Shown here: positions 36,038-44,590 of the stretch, in pieces
Layout of the letters: each line of letters begins with the position of its first letter
Numbering within the stretch: the first letter of the stretch is position 1
NCBI RefSeq assembly: GCF_017792025.1
Contig: NZ_CP046956.1
Span: forward strand, 3,596,001-3,660,000
Source of the DNA: Sediminibacillus dalangtanensis
Lineage (GTDB): Bacteria; Bacillota; Bacilli; Bacillales; Amphibacillaceae
Direction: 5' to 3'
Length of the DNA stretch: 64,000 bases
The notes under the pieces: model-generated
The model's database searches: none
What the model saw: the letters and a program-made list of their open reading frames with translations, nothing else
Told to the model about the DNA's origin: nothing
Program-made: the position numbers and the translations under genes

Positions 36038-36255
36038 ACGTCCACCAGTCTTTTTTCCCAGACTTATCCGCACAGACAGGATACGTACTCCAGTGAGACA
36101 GGACAAGTTTGAAGAGCACGGAGAAAGTGTTCATTGCTCATGCAAAGGCGCACAACTTTTCGAGAGATGCCTTCCTAACCAAATTGGCGAGTTCAGGCGA
36201 TGACCGGAACGCCATGGATACACTTCATGGTGCAAAAACTTCTTATGGACATATA
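36038..36255. repeat. Weak, degenerate repeat-like sequence
   Basis: GGATACGTACTCCAGTGAGA, CCAAATTGGCGAGTTCAGGC and a closing GGATAC recall the order of copy A (ACTCCAGCGGG, CCAAATTAGCTGAAGCC), but similarity is patchy. No gene is seen. Confidence 0.3.
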
Positions 36256-36298
36256 AAAAAGCAGCTGCCAAACTGAGTACAGGTTTGCAGCTGCTTTT
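36256..36298. terminator. Bidirectional terminator
   Basis: AAAAAGCAGCTGC and GCAGCTGCTTTT pair around a 19-nt loop between the DNA methylase and ykhA genes. Confidence 0.8.
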
Positions 36299-36309
36299 CT
36301 CATCGATGC

Positions 36310-36843
36310 TTATTTTTCGTGTCTGGTATTTTCATTCCAAGGAAAACGAGTGCCAAATGTACGAGCCATCTCTTTGGAATTGCTTCTCCGCTGTTTACGG
36401 AGTTCTGCCCGTTTCGGGGCCTCTTCATGTAAAAATTTCTCTTCTTTCGATTCCGGATAGACCGGCGGCACTGTAACTGGACGGTTATCCGGCCCAATTG
36501 CAACCATGGTGACAAATGCTGTCGTGCACACTTTCCGCTCGCCGGTATTCAAGTCCTCTGTTACCGCTTTGATAAAAACTTCCATCGATGTTTTGTGCGT
36601 CCAGGTTACGAAGGCTTCCAAACAAATGGTGTCACCTTCTTTTACCGGCGCCAGAAAGTCGACCGAGTCGGTGGACGCCGTGACAACCGGCTTGCGGGCA
36701 TGCCTCCTGGCAGCAATAGCTGCCACGTCATCGATATGCGCCATCAGCCTGCCTCCGAACAACGTACCATGGCTGTTTGTATCTGGTGGTAAAACATGCG
36801 AATTTTTCACTGTCAATGAAGCGACACAAGGTTTTGCTTCCAT
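36310..36843 (-). CDS. ykhA: Acyl-CoA thioesterase YkhA
   Basis: Hotdog-fold thioesterase hydrolysing acyl-CoA to free acid and CoA. The 177 residues (Bacillus YkhA about 179) have the hotdog helix block DTNSHGTLFGGRLMAHIDDVAAIAA near residues 21-45 with the family Asp, and SVDFLAPVKEGD in the following strand. A polar, basic C-terminal tail (about 135-177) extends past the domain, as in other YkhA proteins. It lies 26 bp downstream of cls on the same strand, so the two may share a transcript. Confidence 0.85.
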   Translation of the reverse strand: MEAKPCVASLTVKNSHVLPPDTNSHGTLFGGRLMAHIDDVAAIAARRHARKPVVTASTDSVDFLAPVKEGDTICLEAFVTWTHKTSMEVFIKAVTEDLNTGERKVCTTAFVTMVAIGPDNRPVTVPPVYPESKEEKFLHEEAPKRAELRKQRRSNSKEMARTFGTRFPWNENTRHEK

Positions 36844-36869
36844 CGTGATTCCTCACTTTTCTGTTTAAT

Positions 36870-38327
36870 TTATAGGATTGGCGAAAGTAGTCGGGCAATC
36901 GCCTCTTTGATTCGAATCCAAATGGACCGCTGTAAATAAAGCTTATAGGACAACTGACTGGAATGCAAAATATCCTCATTGAACTTTTCCGCTAACTCAC
37001 CTGCAACTTGGCGGTCATAAAGGAACGCATTAACCTCAAAGTTTAATTTAAAGCTACGCACATCGATGTTGGCCGTCCCGATCGAGGCTATTTTTTCATC
37101 CACCACAATTGTTTTAGCATGAAGAAAGCCATTCTGATAAATGTAAACATCTGCACCTGCTTTTAACAAGTCACCGATATTGGAATAAGTAGCCCAATAG
37201 ACAAACGGATGGTCCGGTTTATTCGGTATCATGATCCGCACATCGACGCCCGAAAGCACCGCAATTTTCAAGGCGTCTGCCAGGCTGTCGTCAGGAATGA
37301 AATAGGGAGTTTGGATATAGATATACTCCTTGGCAGACATAATCATTTTGATATAGCCGTTTTTAATTTGTTCCCATTCCGAATCCGGACCACTGGAAAC
37401 AATTTGAATTCCCACTTCTCCGGTCGGTTCGGCCGCATAGTACCGTTCTTCATACATAATATCGTGCCTGGATGCTTGATTCCAGTCCAGAATGAAACGG
37501 GTCTGCATGTTCCTGACCGCGTCACCGACGATTTTGAGATGGGTGTCACGCCAATAGCCGAATTTTTTGTTGTACCCCAAATACTCGTCACCGATGTTGA
37601 ACCCGCCAATATACCCGATTTTGCCGTCAATGATGGCGAGCTTCCGGTGGTTACGGTAGTTGATTTTTAAATTGACCTTGGGAATCAACGGTGGGAAAAA
37701 GGCCTCGACCTCTGCTCCCGCCGCTTGTATTTTTCGGATATATTTCCTGCTCAATTCCCTCGAACCCATATCATCATAAAGAATCCGTACCTGGACACCC
37801 TGTTTGGCCTTTTTGATCAAGGCATCGGCCAACAGTTTTCCCAGACGGTCCCCTCGGATGATATAATATAACAGGTGAATATGGTCTTCCGCTTCTTCAA
37901 TGTCCTGAAGAAGGGAATGGAATTTTTTTTGGCCGTCCGTAAACACCTCGACACGGTTATCTTGGGTGAGGATGGCATCATCATTGCGTAAATGTAAGTA
38001 AAATAAGTCCTTATAAGGAAGAAGACTCTCATCCTTAAATTGAAAGCTCCCCTCTTCCAAAGCCCGCATTTGTGCCTGGACGGCAGTTTTGACGCCAAGT
38101 CTGCTTTTGGTATCCCACGTGAAGATTTTCTTGTTACTCAGTTTGCGGCCAAAGATTAAATAAAGAATGAATCCGGCGATCGGTATAAATAACAGCACCA
38201 TCAGCCACGCCCAAGTAGAGGAGGCATCCCTTCTTTCTAAAAAGACAATAGCCAGTGCCAGCAATATGTTGAAAACCAAAATCGACCCTATTATATAAGG
38301 TAATATGATCATGATATCGATCATCAT
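36870..38327 (-). CDS. cls: Cardiolipin synthase
   Basis: Membrane phospholipase-D-type enzyme joining two phosphatidylglycerols into cardiolipin. The 485 residues have two N-terminal membrane helices (5-28, 38-58) with RRDASSTWAWLMVLLFIP, then two HKD sites, NHRKLAIIDGKIGYIGGFN near 225 and HAKTIVVDEKIASIGTANID near 400. The length is typical of bacterial ClsA. The ATG at 38327 follows a guanine-rich ribosome binding site GGAGGGGGGGGGAG; the run of nine G is unusual. Cardiolipin is often raised under salt stress. Confidence 0.93.
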   Translation of the reverse strand: MMIDIMIILPYIIGSILVFNILLALAIVFLERRDASSTWAWLMVLLFIPIAGFILYLIFGRKLSNKKIFTWDTKSRLGVKTAVQAQMRALEEGSFQFKDESLLPYKDLFYLHLRNDDAILTQDNRVEVFTDGQKKFHSLLQDIEEAEDHIHLLYYIIRGDRLGKLLADALIKKAKQGVQVRILYDDMGSRELSRKYIRKIQAAGAEVEAFFPPLIPKVNLKINYRNHRKLAIIDGKIGYIGGFNIGDEYLGYNKKFGYWRDTHLKIVGDAVRNMQTRFILDWNQASRHDIMYEERYYAAEPTGEVGIQIVSSGPDSEWEQIKNGYIKMIMSAKEYIYIQTPYFIPDDSLADALKIAVLSGVDVRIMIPNKPDHPFVYWATYSNIGDLLKAGADVYIYQNGFLHAKTIVVDEKIASIGTANIDVRSFKLNFEVNAFLYDRQVAGELAEKFNEDILHSSQLSYKLYLQRSIWIRIKEAIARLLSPIL

Positions 38328-38614
38328 GTTTCTCCCCCCCCCTCCGCCATTATGTAGAAAACACGTTGTGAATGAAGCGATTTGCCAGTCGATAAGGGCG
38401 TTAGCAGTGTAATTATACTCTTCTCTCCGTATTTTTCCAAAAACTATTTCTTTGCAAAGCTGTGTTCCTCCCGAAAGAATGCTAACCAATCTTAAATAAT
38501 TGATTTTTTGGCTCAGGGATTCTAAACTTACTCTATTCACTTTGCTTCTGTTTCTCTATACCTAAGTATATCGGAAAGAACCAATAGAAATTTAAAGAAA
38601 AAGAGGTTGACGCA

Positions 38615-39532
38615 ATGGAAAATAACGAATTCAAAGCAGGTGTCCTTTATACGGCCGCTGCTTATATTTTATGGGGTTTTCTGCCGATTTATTGGAAACT
38701 CGTGCAAAATGTCCCTGCTGGCGAAATTCTTGCCCACCGGATTGTTTGGTCCTTTGTCTTCATGGCCTTGTTATTGTTCTTTTTAAAAAAATGGAAACCG
38801 TTCATCCGGGAATGCAGGCAAATTCTCCGTGATCGACAACGACTGATTGGAATTACACTTGCCTCGATTGTCATCAGCATCAATTGGCTGGTATTCATCT
38901 GGGCTGTCAACAGCGACCATGTTGTACAGGCAAGTCTCGGTTATTATATTAATCCGTTGATCAGCATTATTCTCGGAATGGCTGTTCTCAAAGAAAAACT
39001 GACGAAATGGCAGCTGGTTTCCTTTTTACTGGCGGCAGCTGGTGTCGTTAACTTAACCATCAGCTTCGGCGTTTTTCCATGGGTTTCGATTCTACTGGCC
39101 CTATCCTTCGGCTTATACGGCTTGTTGAAAAAAACGGTCGCTATCAGCGCGATGTTCGGACTGGCGATTGAAACAATGATTGTCATGCCGATTGCCTTGA
39201 TTTACTTAGTCAGCCGGCAAACTGTTGCGGGGACGGCTCCCGAGGTTTTCACTTCCACCACCGCCCTGCTGGTTTTAAGCGGTATAGCGACAGCTGTTCC
39301 ATTGTTGTTGTTTGCAAGCGGAGCACAGCGAATCCCTCTTTCGATGGTTGGGTTCCTGCAATACTTCGCCCCCACGCTGATGCTGTTTATCGGTGTATTT
39401 CTGTATGGTGAAACCTTTACTCATGCACACCTAGTCTCTTTCACATGCATTTGGGCAGCTCTTGCTATATATACTGTCTCCCGCACCAAATGGTTTCATC
39501 ATTTAGAGTCGAGGTTCTCACGTAGTTATTAG
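38615..39532 (+). CDS. rarD: EamA family transporter RarD
   Basis: Ten-helix drug/metabolite transporter superfamily protein of 305 residues. The opening AGVLYTAAAYILWGFLPIYWK and the WAVNSDHVVQASLGYYINPL segment near residue 90 are RarD hallmarks. Substrate is unknown; despite the name (chloramphenicol sensitive), resistance is not established. AGAGGTTG lies five bases before the ATG. It is divergent from cls and followed by a hairpin at 39555-39604. Confidence 0.88.
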   Translation: MENNEFKAGVLYTAAAYILWGFLPIYWKLVQNVPAGEILAHRIVWSFVFMALLLFFLKKWKPFIRECRQILRDRQRLIGITLASIVISINWLVFIWAVNSDHVVQASLGYYINPLISIILGMAVLKEKLTKWQLVSFLLAAAGVVNLTISFGVFPWVSILLALSFGLYGLLKKTVAISAMFGLAIETMIVMPIALIYLVSRQTVAGTAPEVFTSTTALLVLSGIATAVPLLLFASGAQRIPLSMVGFLQYFAPTLMLFIGVFLYGETFTHAHLVSFTCIWAALAIYTVSRTKWFHHLESRFSRSY

Positions 39533-39554
39533 GACTCCGTATCAGGATTTCCCT

Positions 39555-39604
39555 AAACCGGTTCCTTTTACCCTTCAAAACGCGGAAAGGGAACCCGTTT
39601 TTTC
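39555..39604 (+). terminator. Terminator after rarD
   Basis: AACCGGTTCCTTTT and AAAGGGAACCCGTT pair imperfectly around about 20 bases, then TTTT. Confidence 0.6.
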
Positions 39605-39709
39605 ATAAATAATGGTTGCTTCGTCTGCCAAAAGTGGAATTGTCCAGAATAGTTTTCCTGCTATTCGCAAACTATATCCTTGCATGATTATACAGCAAGG
39701 AGTGAAAAA

Positions 39710-40216
39710 ATGGGTATTTTAAGTGGAAATCCAAAAAACCAACCGATGCATTATGGTGAAGTATTCGGAATTTGGAGCAGTCTTGCCGGCAGCAAGGGCT
39801 TGATCGCCGGTTATCAAACCATGGCGAACCATACCGGCGACCGGGACTTGAAAAAGTTGATTGAAGACATGATCCGGACGATGAAACAGGAAAACGAAGA
39901 ACTTGAAGAGCTGTTGAAAAATAACGGAATTGCTCTTCCTCCATCGCCACCGGAGCGGGCCAAAGCTGCTTTAGAACAAATTCCTTCCGGCGCAAGGTTC
40001 AATGATCCGGAAATCAGTGCGGCTATTTCCCGGGATATTGGGCAGGGACTGGTTGCTTGCAGTCAAATCATCGCCCAATGCATCAGGGAAGATATCGCCA
40101 TGATGTATGGACAGATCCATATGAGCAAAGCACAATTCGGCGCCCGGCTTCTGCGGTTGAATAAAGAAAAAGGCTGGCTCATTCCGCCACCGATCCATAA
40201 CCAAAACTTTGAATAA
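39710..40216 (+). CDS. DUF3231 family protein
   Basis: A 168-residue helical protein of the DUF3231 family, common in Bacillaceae and often present in several copies; CotF-like ferritin-type helical bundles are the nearest structural idea. It matches the family with NQPMHYGEVFGIWSSLAGSK and CIREDIAMMYGQIHMSKAQFGARL. Many DUF3231 proteins have two such modules (about 330 residues); this one has a single module. AAGGAGTG lies five bases before the ATG at 39710. Function is unknown. Confidence 0.78.
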   Translation: MGILSGNPKNQPMHYGEVFGIWSSLAGSKGLIAGYQTMANHTGDRDLKKLIEDMIRTMKQENEELEELLKNNGIALPPSPPERAKAALEQIPSGARFNDPEISAAISRDIGQGLVACSQIIAQCIREDIAMMYGQIHMSKAQFGARLLRLNKEKGWLIPPPIHNQNFE

Positions 40217-40223
40217 GCATCTC

Positions 40224-40268
40224 GGGGACAGTCCCTTCCATCGTTACACGATGATAGGGACTGTCCCC
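40224..40268. repeat. GGGGACAGTCCC palindrome, copy 1
   Basis: GGGGACAGTCCC (40224-40235) pairs with GGGACTGTCCCC at the right end around CCATCGTTACACGATGATA. It lies eight bases past the DUF3231 stop and is followed by ATTTTTTAT, so it also works as its terminator. It belongs to the family at 41521, 44591 and 51687. Confidence 0.8.
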
Positions 40269-40614
40269 ATTTTTTATCTCGCTTTGTTTACAAGGTAACA
40301 ATATCTTTACAAGTGCAGGGCTATTTGTAATATAAACTGCCAATTTTGGAGGCTGTCAATGCGGTTTTCTATGTAAATTTAACCAATTTGACAGCTTTTT
40401 TACGTAGAAAACGTCGATTGCCCAATACAATTTTGCCTGACGACTGATCCGGCAAATTTGGTATGATCACAGGGACAGAAATCAGGATAACAGGAATTAC
40501 ATACAAAAGAACAAGCCTCGCCCGTTTGTAAATGGTAAATAGCTCCTCAAATATTACAAAAAAGCCATGCTATGATGGAACAGTAAAACAAAACGAAGAG
40601 GAGAGTGTAAGGAA
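40269..40614. other. Upstream region of the CAP-domain gene
   Basis: No gene is seen. The sequence is AT-rich; TATGAT at 40571-40576 may be a -10 box, but no convincing -35 stands 16-18 bp before it. Confidence 0.4.
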
Positions 40615-41457
40615 ATGTTCAAGAAAGTAACTATGGTAACAGGAATTTCAGCAGCATTACTCTTTGGAGGAGCTTTTTCTTCTTCAGTAGATGCGCATGC
40701 AAATAACGCAGACAACCAACAAGGAAAGTCCTACCAAGTCTATTACTCTGTAAATAGCTACAATGGCAAGCTTTCACAAGAAGATATTCAAAGTATGATA
40801 GATAAATATTTCAGCAATTACAAGTGGAACCAGAAGCAGCAGCAAGCTCCGGCAAAACAAGAACAAGCACAGCCACAAAAAGCTGAAGAGCCCAAACAGC
40901 AAGAGCAGACAAATGAACAGCCTGCAGAACAAAAAGAACAGGAATCTGCAGACCAAAAGCAGCAAGCAGAGGCTCCAAGTAACGAGCAAGCTGAACAAGC
41001 TCAAGCACCTCAACAAAACAACAACGAAGCTACAGCTGAAGAGTCCAAGCAAGAACAGACGCAAAATGCAGGACAAGAGCTTAGCCAATTTGAACAGGAA
41101 GTAGTAGAATTGACCAACCAGGAAAGAGCCAAGCAAGGTCTTGATCCTTTGGAAATCGATACGGAACTAAGCAAGGTTGCACGCGAAAAATCAGCAGATA
41201 TGGCGCGTAATGGTTACTTCGACCATAACAGCCCAACTTACGGTTCTCCGTTCGATATGATGAAGCAATTCGGTATCTCTTACAACACTGCAGGGGAAAA
41301 CATTGCCAAAGGACAGCGTACTCCGGAAGAAGTAGTAAACGCGTGGATGAACAGTGAAGGCCACCGTGAAAACATTCTTAACGGCAACTTCACGCATATC
41401 GGTGTCGGCTACGTCGAAAATGGCAATGTATGGACACAACAGTTCATCGGTAAATAA
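40615..41457 (+). CDS. Secreted CAP-domain protein (YkwD-like)
   Basis: Exported SCP/PR1-type protein of 280 residues. A Sec signal peptide (residues 1-29, ending VDAHA) is followed by a short structured part, a low-complexity linker (about 68-150) made almost only of Q, E, A, K, P and N, and a C-terminal CAP domain (about 155-280) with VVELTNQERAKQGLDPL, YFDHNSPTYGSPFDM, AGENIAKGQ and HRENILNGNFTHIGVGY. The His and Glu of the CAP cavity are present. YkwD-type proteins are linked to the cell envelope or spores, but activity is unproven. AGGAGAG lies upstream of ATG. Confidence 0.85.
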   Translation: MFKKVTMVTGISAALLFGGAFSSSVDAHANNADNQQGKSYQVYYSVNSYNGKLSQEDIQSMIDKYFSNYKWNQKQQQAPAKQEQAQPQKAEEPKQQEQTNEQPAEQKEQESADQKQQAEAPSNEQAEQAQAPQQNNNEATAEESKQEQTQNAGQELSQFEQEVVELTNQERAKQGLDPLEIDTELSKVAREKSADMARNGYFDHNSPTYGSPFDMMKQFGISYNTAGENIAKGQRTPEEVVNAWMNSEGHRENILNGNFTHIGVGYVENGNVWTQQFIGK

Positions 41458-41476
41458 TAGACAAGTAGATTTGGAC

Positions 41477-41516
41477 AAGGGCTGCCCCATTCACCGGTGA
41501 ATGGGGCAGCCCTTTT
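41477..41516 (+). terminator. Terminator of the CAP-domain gene
   Basis: A perfect palindrome (AAGGGCTGCCCCATTCACC and its complement, no true loop) followed by TTTTG. Confidence 0.9.
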
Positions 41517-41520
41517 GAAT

Positions 41521-41567
41521 TGGGGTCAGTCCCTCCCATCGTAATACGATGGGAGGGACTGACCCCA
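41521..41567. repeat. GGGGTCAGTCCC palindrome, copy 2
   Basis: TGGGGTCAGTCCCTCCCATCG pairs perfectly with its complement around TAATA. Relative to copies 1 and 3 the stem shows an A-T to T-A swap and a T-A to C-G swap, both compensated on the other arm. It directly precedes the sigma operon. Confidence 0.85.
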
Positions 41568-41647
41568 AAAATTTATTATTTTTTTGTAGGGGTTGGGCAT
41601 GGTTGGTTCGTCTATAAAGTGAAATGGTCAGGAGAGGGGGAGCATCC

Positions 41648-42187
41648 ATTCAAGATGAACTGCTTATCAAGAAAATTAAATCGGGCAATCAACAGGCGCT
41701 ACGGCTGCTGATCGAGCGTTATAAGCACCATGTATTCAAAGTGACAATGAGCGTGTTGCATGATGAAAAAGCAGCTGAAGATGCCGCCCAAGAGACATTT
41801 ATCAAGATGGTAGATGCTCTCCCCTCTTACCAGCATCAAGGTTTTAAAACCTGGCTTGGTCGGATAGCTTTCCATAAAGCGATCGACTCCCGTCGGAAAC
41901 AGCAGCGCATGAAGGAAGATTTCAATGGCCCCTGTCAAGAATATCACCATGGCCAGGTTGACAGTGCGGAGGAACAGGTATTGCTGCGAGAAAGAAGACA
42001 ACGTATCAGAGAGCAAATCGATCAGCTTCCGGAAAAACTGCAGTTTGCTGTCCGCTGCTATTATTTAGAAGGCATGTCCTATGCCGAAATCGCTAATCAG
42101 CTCGATTTGGCCGAAAAGACAATTGAAGTACGGCTGTATCGAGCGCGAAAATGGATGAAAGCCCATTGGAAGGAGGATGATTTTTAA
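41648..42187 (+). CDS. ECF-type RNA polymerase sigma factor (apparent ATT start)
   Basis: Extracytoplasmic-function sigma factor of about 179 residues. Region 2 has ERYKHHVFKVTMSVLHDEKAAEDAAQETF and region 4 has LPEKLQFAVRCYYLEGMSYAEIANQL with a DNA-binding helix after it. The family normally opens MxDExLIxxIxxGNxxA; here that match (QDELLIKKIKSGNQQA) starts right after an ATT at 41648, seven bases downstream of GGGGG in AGGAGAGGGGGAG. An in-frame ATG at 41624 has no ribosome binding site and would put that site inside the gene. The anti-sigma gene follows immediately (TAA then ATG). Confidence 0.88.
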   Translation: MQDELLIKKIKSGNQQALRLLIERYKHHVFKVTMSVLHDEKAAEDAAQETFIKMVDALPSYQHQGFKTWLGRIAFHKAIDSRRKQQRMKEDFNGPCQEYHHGQVDSAEEQVLLRERRQRIREQIDQLPEKLQFAVRCYYLEGMSYAEIANQLDLAEKTIEVRLYRARKWMKAHWKEDDF

Positions 42188-42628
42188 ATGATTCATGTTG
42201 AAGAGGAATTGTGGCACTACATAGACGAAACAATCGATGACCAGAAACAACAGCAAGTCGAAGCTCATTTGGAGACTTGCCAACACTGTTTTGACCATTA
42301 CCTTGCATTACTTGAACAATGGGAAACACCAGGGCATCTAGCCGATTCGTTTACCGAAGCAACCATCGACAAAATAAACGTTCAACAAGTACTGCCCAAA
42401 AAGGACAGACAGAAAAAAGCATCCTCCACATCCAAGGAAGTAAAAACCATAAGCCATTATTTATTGGCAGCTGGACTAACTATTGTATTAATGGCAAGCG
42501 GCATCTTCCAGGGCGTTTTGCATATAACCGATCAAACGAGTCTAAATAGCCGGCCGTCCATGACAGACAGCCTCATGCAAAAAACGGACAGCTGGCTGAC
42601 GCAACTAATGAAGGAGGAAAATCAATGA
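42188..42628 (+). CDS. Membrane anti-sigma factor with zf-HC2 domain
   Basis: Predicted partner of the preceding sigma factor. The 146 residues begin with a zinc-binding anti-sigma domain, H27-x3-C31-x2-C34, followed by a basic linker and one membrane helix (about 91-113), leaving roughly 30 residues outside. AAGGAGG lies within the end of the sigma gene, eleven bases from the ATG. Its ATG abuts the sigma stop codon and its stop overlaps the next start (ATGA), so the genes are translationally coupled. Confidence 0.83.
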   Translation: MIHVEEELWHYIDETIDDQKQQQVEAHLETCQHCFDHYLALLEQWETPGHLADSFTEATIDKINVQQVLPKKDRQKKASSTSKEVKTISHYLLAAGLTIVLMASGIFQGVLHITDQTSLNSRPSMTDSLMQKTDSWLTQLMKEENQ

Positions 42629-43731
42629 ATAAATCATCTGTACTTGCTTTCTTTTTAGCGCTTATTCCCGGCTTTGGCCATATGTATCTTGGTCAAAAAC
42701 GTAAAGGGGTGCTCTATCCGTTACTTTTCTTCGGCACAATAGGCTTTGGAACATTTGCTTATTTCATCTCTGCGTTTAATGGGTTCATTCCTTTGACACT
42801 CCTTGGCGCATTTTTGATTTGGGCAGTAAATGTCATCGACATGATTATTACCCTATTGATGCGCAGCAAAGTACAGACTTCCGGTCAGTCGGCCGACACT
42901 ACTGTTCCGTCTCCGAGTGCGATTGTTTCCCAACCCGAGAATTACAATGAACGATTCACGACGATTTTACTGTCTTTCATTCCTGGGGTCGGCCATTTTC
43001 AGCTCGGCTTGAACCAGAGAGGACTAACGTTTTTGGCCGGGTTTTTCGGAGTAGCGTCTATGATTTTCTTTGTTGCCTTTGTCAGCCATCAGGGAGGCTT
43101 TTTAATTTTTCTGCTGGCCATGCCGATTATTTGGATATACAGCTTCTTTGACGCGATTCAGCTATTGAATAAGAAACAGAACGGAGAAACATTGGAAGAC
43201 CGTACCATTATCGAAGATCTGGATCAGTATCGGGAAGAGGGTAAGAAAAGCAAAATGCTAGCCACTATTTTGGCGATTTTCCCAGGGGCAGGCCATATGT
43301 ATTTAGGATTACAACGAAGAGGCCTGCAGTTAATGGCCGCATTCCTGCTGTCTATCTATGTGCTGGACGTTCTGCGTCTCTCCATCTTTTTATTTTTGAT
43401 ACCGATCATCTGGTTTTTCAGCTTTTTCGATGCCTTGCAGCATACAAACAAAGCGGAACAGGGAGACCTTCAGGACATACCGATTGTCAAGTATTTGGCC
43501 AACCATCAAAAATGGCTGGGCATTGCCCTTTTAGCGCTTGGTCTTTTCTACATTGCCGATTCAATCCTGCTGCCAGTCATCGCTGAACAGGTACGTAACG
43601 CCTTTCAAATCGACCTTTGGTACTACTACCACCAATATTTTCAAGTATCGGTCGTTTGCCTGTTGCTGATAGCCGGAGGAATCCGATTGATTATCGGGTC
43701 GAAACCGAAAAAGGGAGGAAATGAACAATGA
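42625..43731 (+). CDS. Triplicated PGxGHxYLG membrane protein of sigma operon
   Basis: A 368-residue membrane protein with three homologous modules about 100 residues apart: PGFGHMYLGQKRKG (15-28), PGVGHFQLGLNQRG (120-133) and PGAGHMYLGLQRRG (220-233). Modules 2 and 3 also share PIIWxxSFFDAxQxxNK about 40 residues later. Each motif starts a helical hairpin, reminiscent of TM2-type domains. A fourth segment (290-360) has two further helices without the motif, and the C-terminus is lysine-rich. Function is unknown; the operon suggests it senses or responds to membrane state. It overlaps both neighbours by four bases. Confidence 0.8.
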   Translation: MNKSSVLAFFLALIPGFGHMYLGQKRKGVLYPLLFFGTIGFGTFAYFISAFNGFIPLTLLGAFLIWAVNVIDMIITLLMRSKVQTSGQSADTTVPSPSAIVSQPENYNERFTTILLSFIPGVGHFQLGLNQRGLTFLAGFFGVASMIFFVAFVSHQGGFLIFLLAMPIIWIYSFFDAIQLLNKKQNGETLEDRTIIEDLDQYREEGKKSKMLATILAIFPGAGHMYLGLQRRGLQLMAAFLLSIYVLDVLRLSIFLFLIPIIWFFSFFDALQHTNKAEQGDLQDIPIVKYLANHQKWLGIALLALGLFYIADSILLPVIAEQVRNAFQIDLWYYYHQYFQVSVVCLLLIAGGIRLIIGSKPKKGGNEQ

Positions 43732-44567
43732 AGAAATGGCGGGTAGGATCTATCTCGATGGGTGCAGCACTCGTTTTACTGGGAATGGTCATCATGCTCT
43801 CTCAATTTCTCGAATGGGATGCAACTACGGTTTTGCTGGCCTGGTTTCCACTTATCCTTGTTGTTTTAGGAGTGGAAATCATCCTTTACGTCTACTTGTC
43901 CCAACAGGAACAGCCAGTAGTAAAATATGATTTTTTATCGATTATTTTTATTACCTGTCTTGGCGGGATTGCCCTTATTCTATTTATTGGCGCCTCAACG
44001 GGAGTGCTGGACAAAATAAAAACTACTGTTCAGGCAGAAGATGTCGAAGCAACATTGCCGCCGATCGAAAAACAGATCGATGAAAAAGTGAAAAAAATCG
44101 TTTTGGAATCAGCCGAGGGAACGTCGCTGGAGACGAATAACACAGGGGATGTCCATATATTTGGCACCTTCCATTCAAACACGATGAACCAGAAGGATAT
44201 CAAGCCGGAGGAAATCGCCTCTTTCCATCAGATTGGTGATACTTTATATATTGAAATGCTTGAGGCTCCAACCAGCCGATTCGGCTACGATGTAAGCCGG
44301 TTTACTGCGACTGTTTCCATTCCCGGCAACATGGAAACCGAAGTCCGGTCCTGGTTGGATGAAGCCCATCTGAACCTGGCTACAATCAAAAGTGACTGGT
44401 CACTAAAAGAGGTTGATCAGGTGTATCTGACTAATACGGATTCGGCCGATGTTCAACTACAGGCAGACAATATATGGCAAGAGAAAGACAGTGACCAAAC
44501 AGATACATTCGGAAAAGGCACTCACCAGCTCGACATCGAAGCAGCCAACCAACTGCACACCAAATAA
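43728..44567 (+). CDS. LiaF-like membrane protein of sigma operon
   Basis: The 279-residue protein has an N-terminal LiaF/DUF5668-like four-helix unit (about 8-28, 36-56, 66-86) followed by an external domain (about 100-270) of beta-rich sequence recalling DUF4097-type adhesin-like folds (VHIFGTFHSNT; VSIPGNMETEVRS). No catalytic motif is seen. LiaF-type proteins restrain or transmit envelope-stress signals, so a role in controlling the anti-sigma factor is a reasonable inference. ATGA overlap couples it to the previous gene, and a palindrome follows its stop. Confidence 0.7.
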   Translation: MKKWRVGSISMGAALVLLGMVIMLSQFLEWDATTVLLAWFPLILVVLGVEIILYVYLSQQEQPVVKYDFLSIIFITCLGGIALILFIGASTGVLDKIKTTVQAEDVEATLPPIEKQIDEKVKKIVLESAEGTSLETNNTGDVHIFGTFHSNTMNQKDIKPEEIASFHQIGDTLYIEMLEAPTSRFGYDVSRFTATVSIPGNMETEVRSWLDEAHLNLATIKSDWSLKEVDQVYLTNTDSADVQLQADNIWQEKDSDQTDTFGKGTHQLDIEAANQLHTK

Positions 44568-44590
44568 ATTCTTTACCCTGGTAGAGCATT

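Noticed and set aside
34403..36300. A complete restriction-modification or phage-defence island around the DNA methylase
   Set aside because: Neighbours are an HxlR regulator and housekeeping genes (ykhA, cls); no nuclease, helicase or specificity gene is present.
40774..41136. 120-codon leucine/cysteine-rich frame opposite the CAP gene
   Set aside because: A by-product of the Q/E-rich linker codons on the real coding strand.
41520..41711. 63-codon frame overlapping the sigma gene start, including an ATG at 41655
   Set aside because: It is out of frame with the clearly conserved sigma factor; its apparent ribosome binding site serves the ATT start instead.
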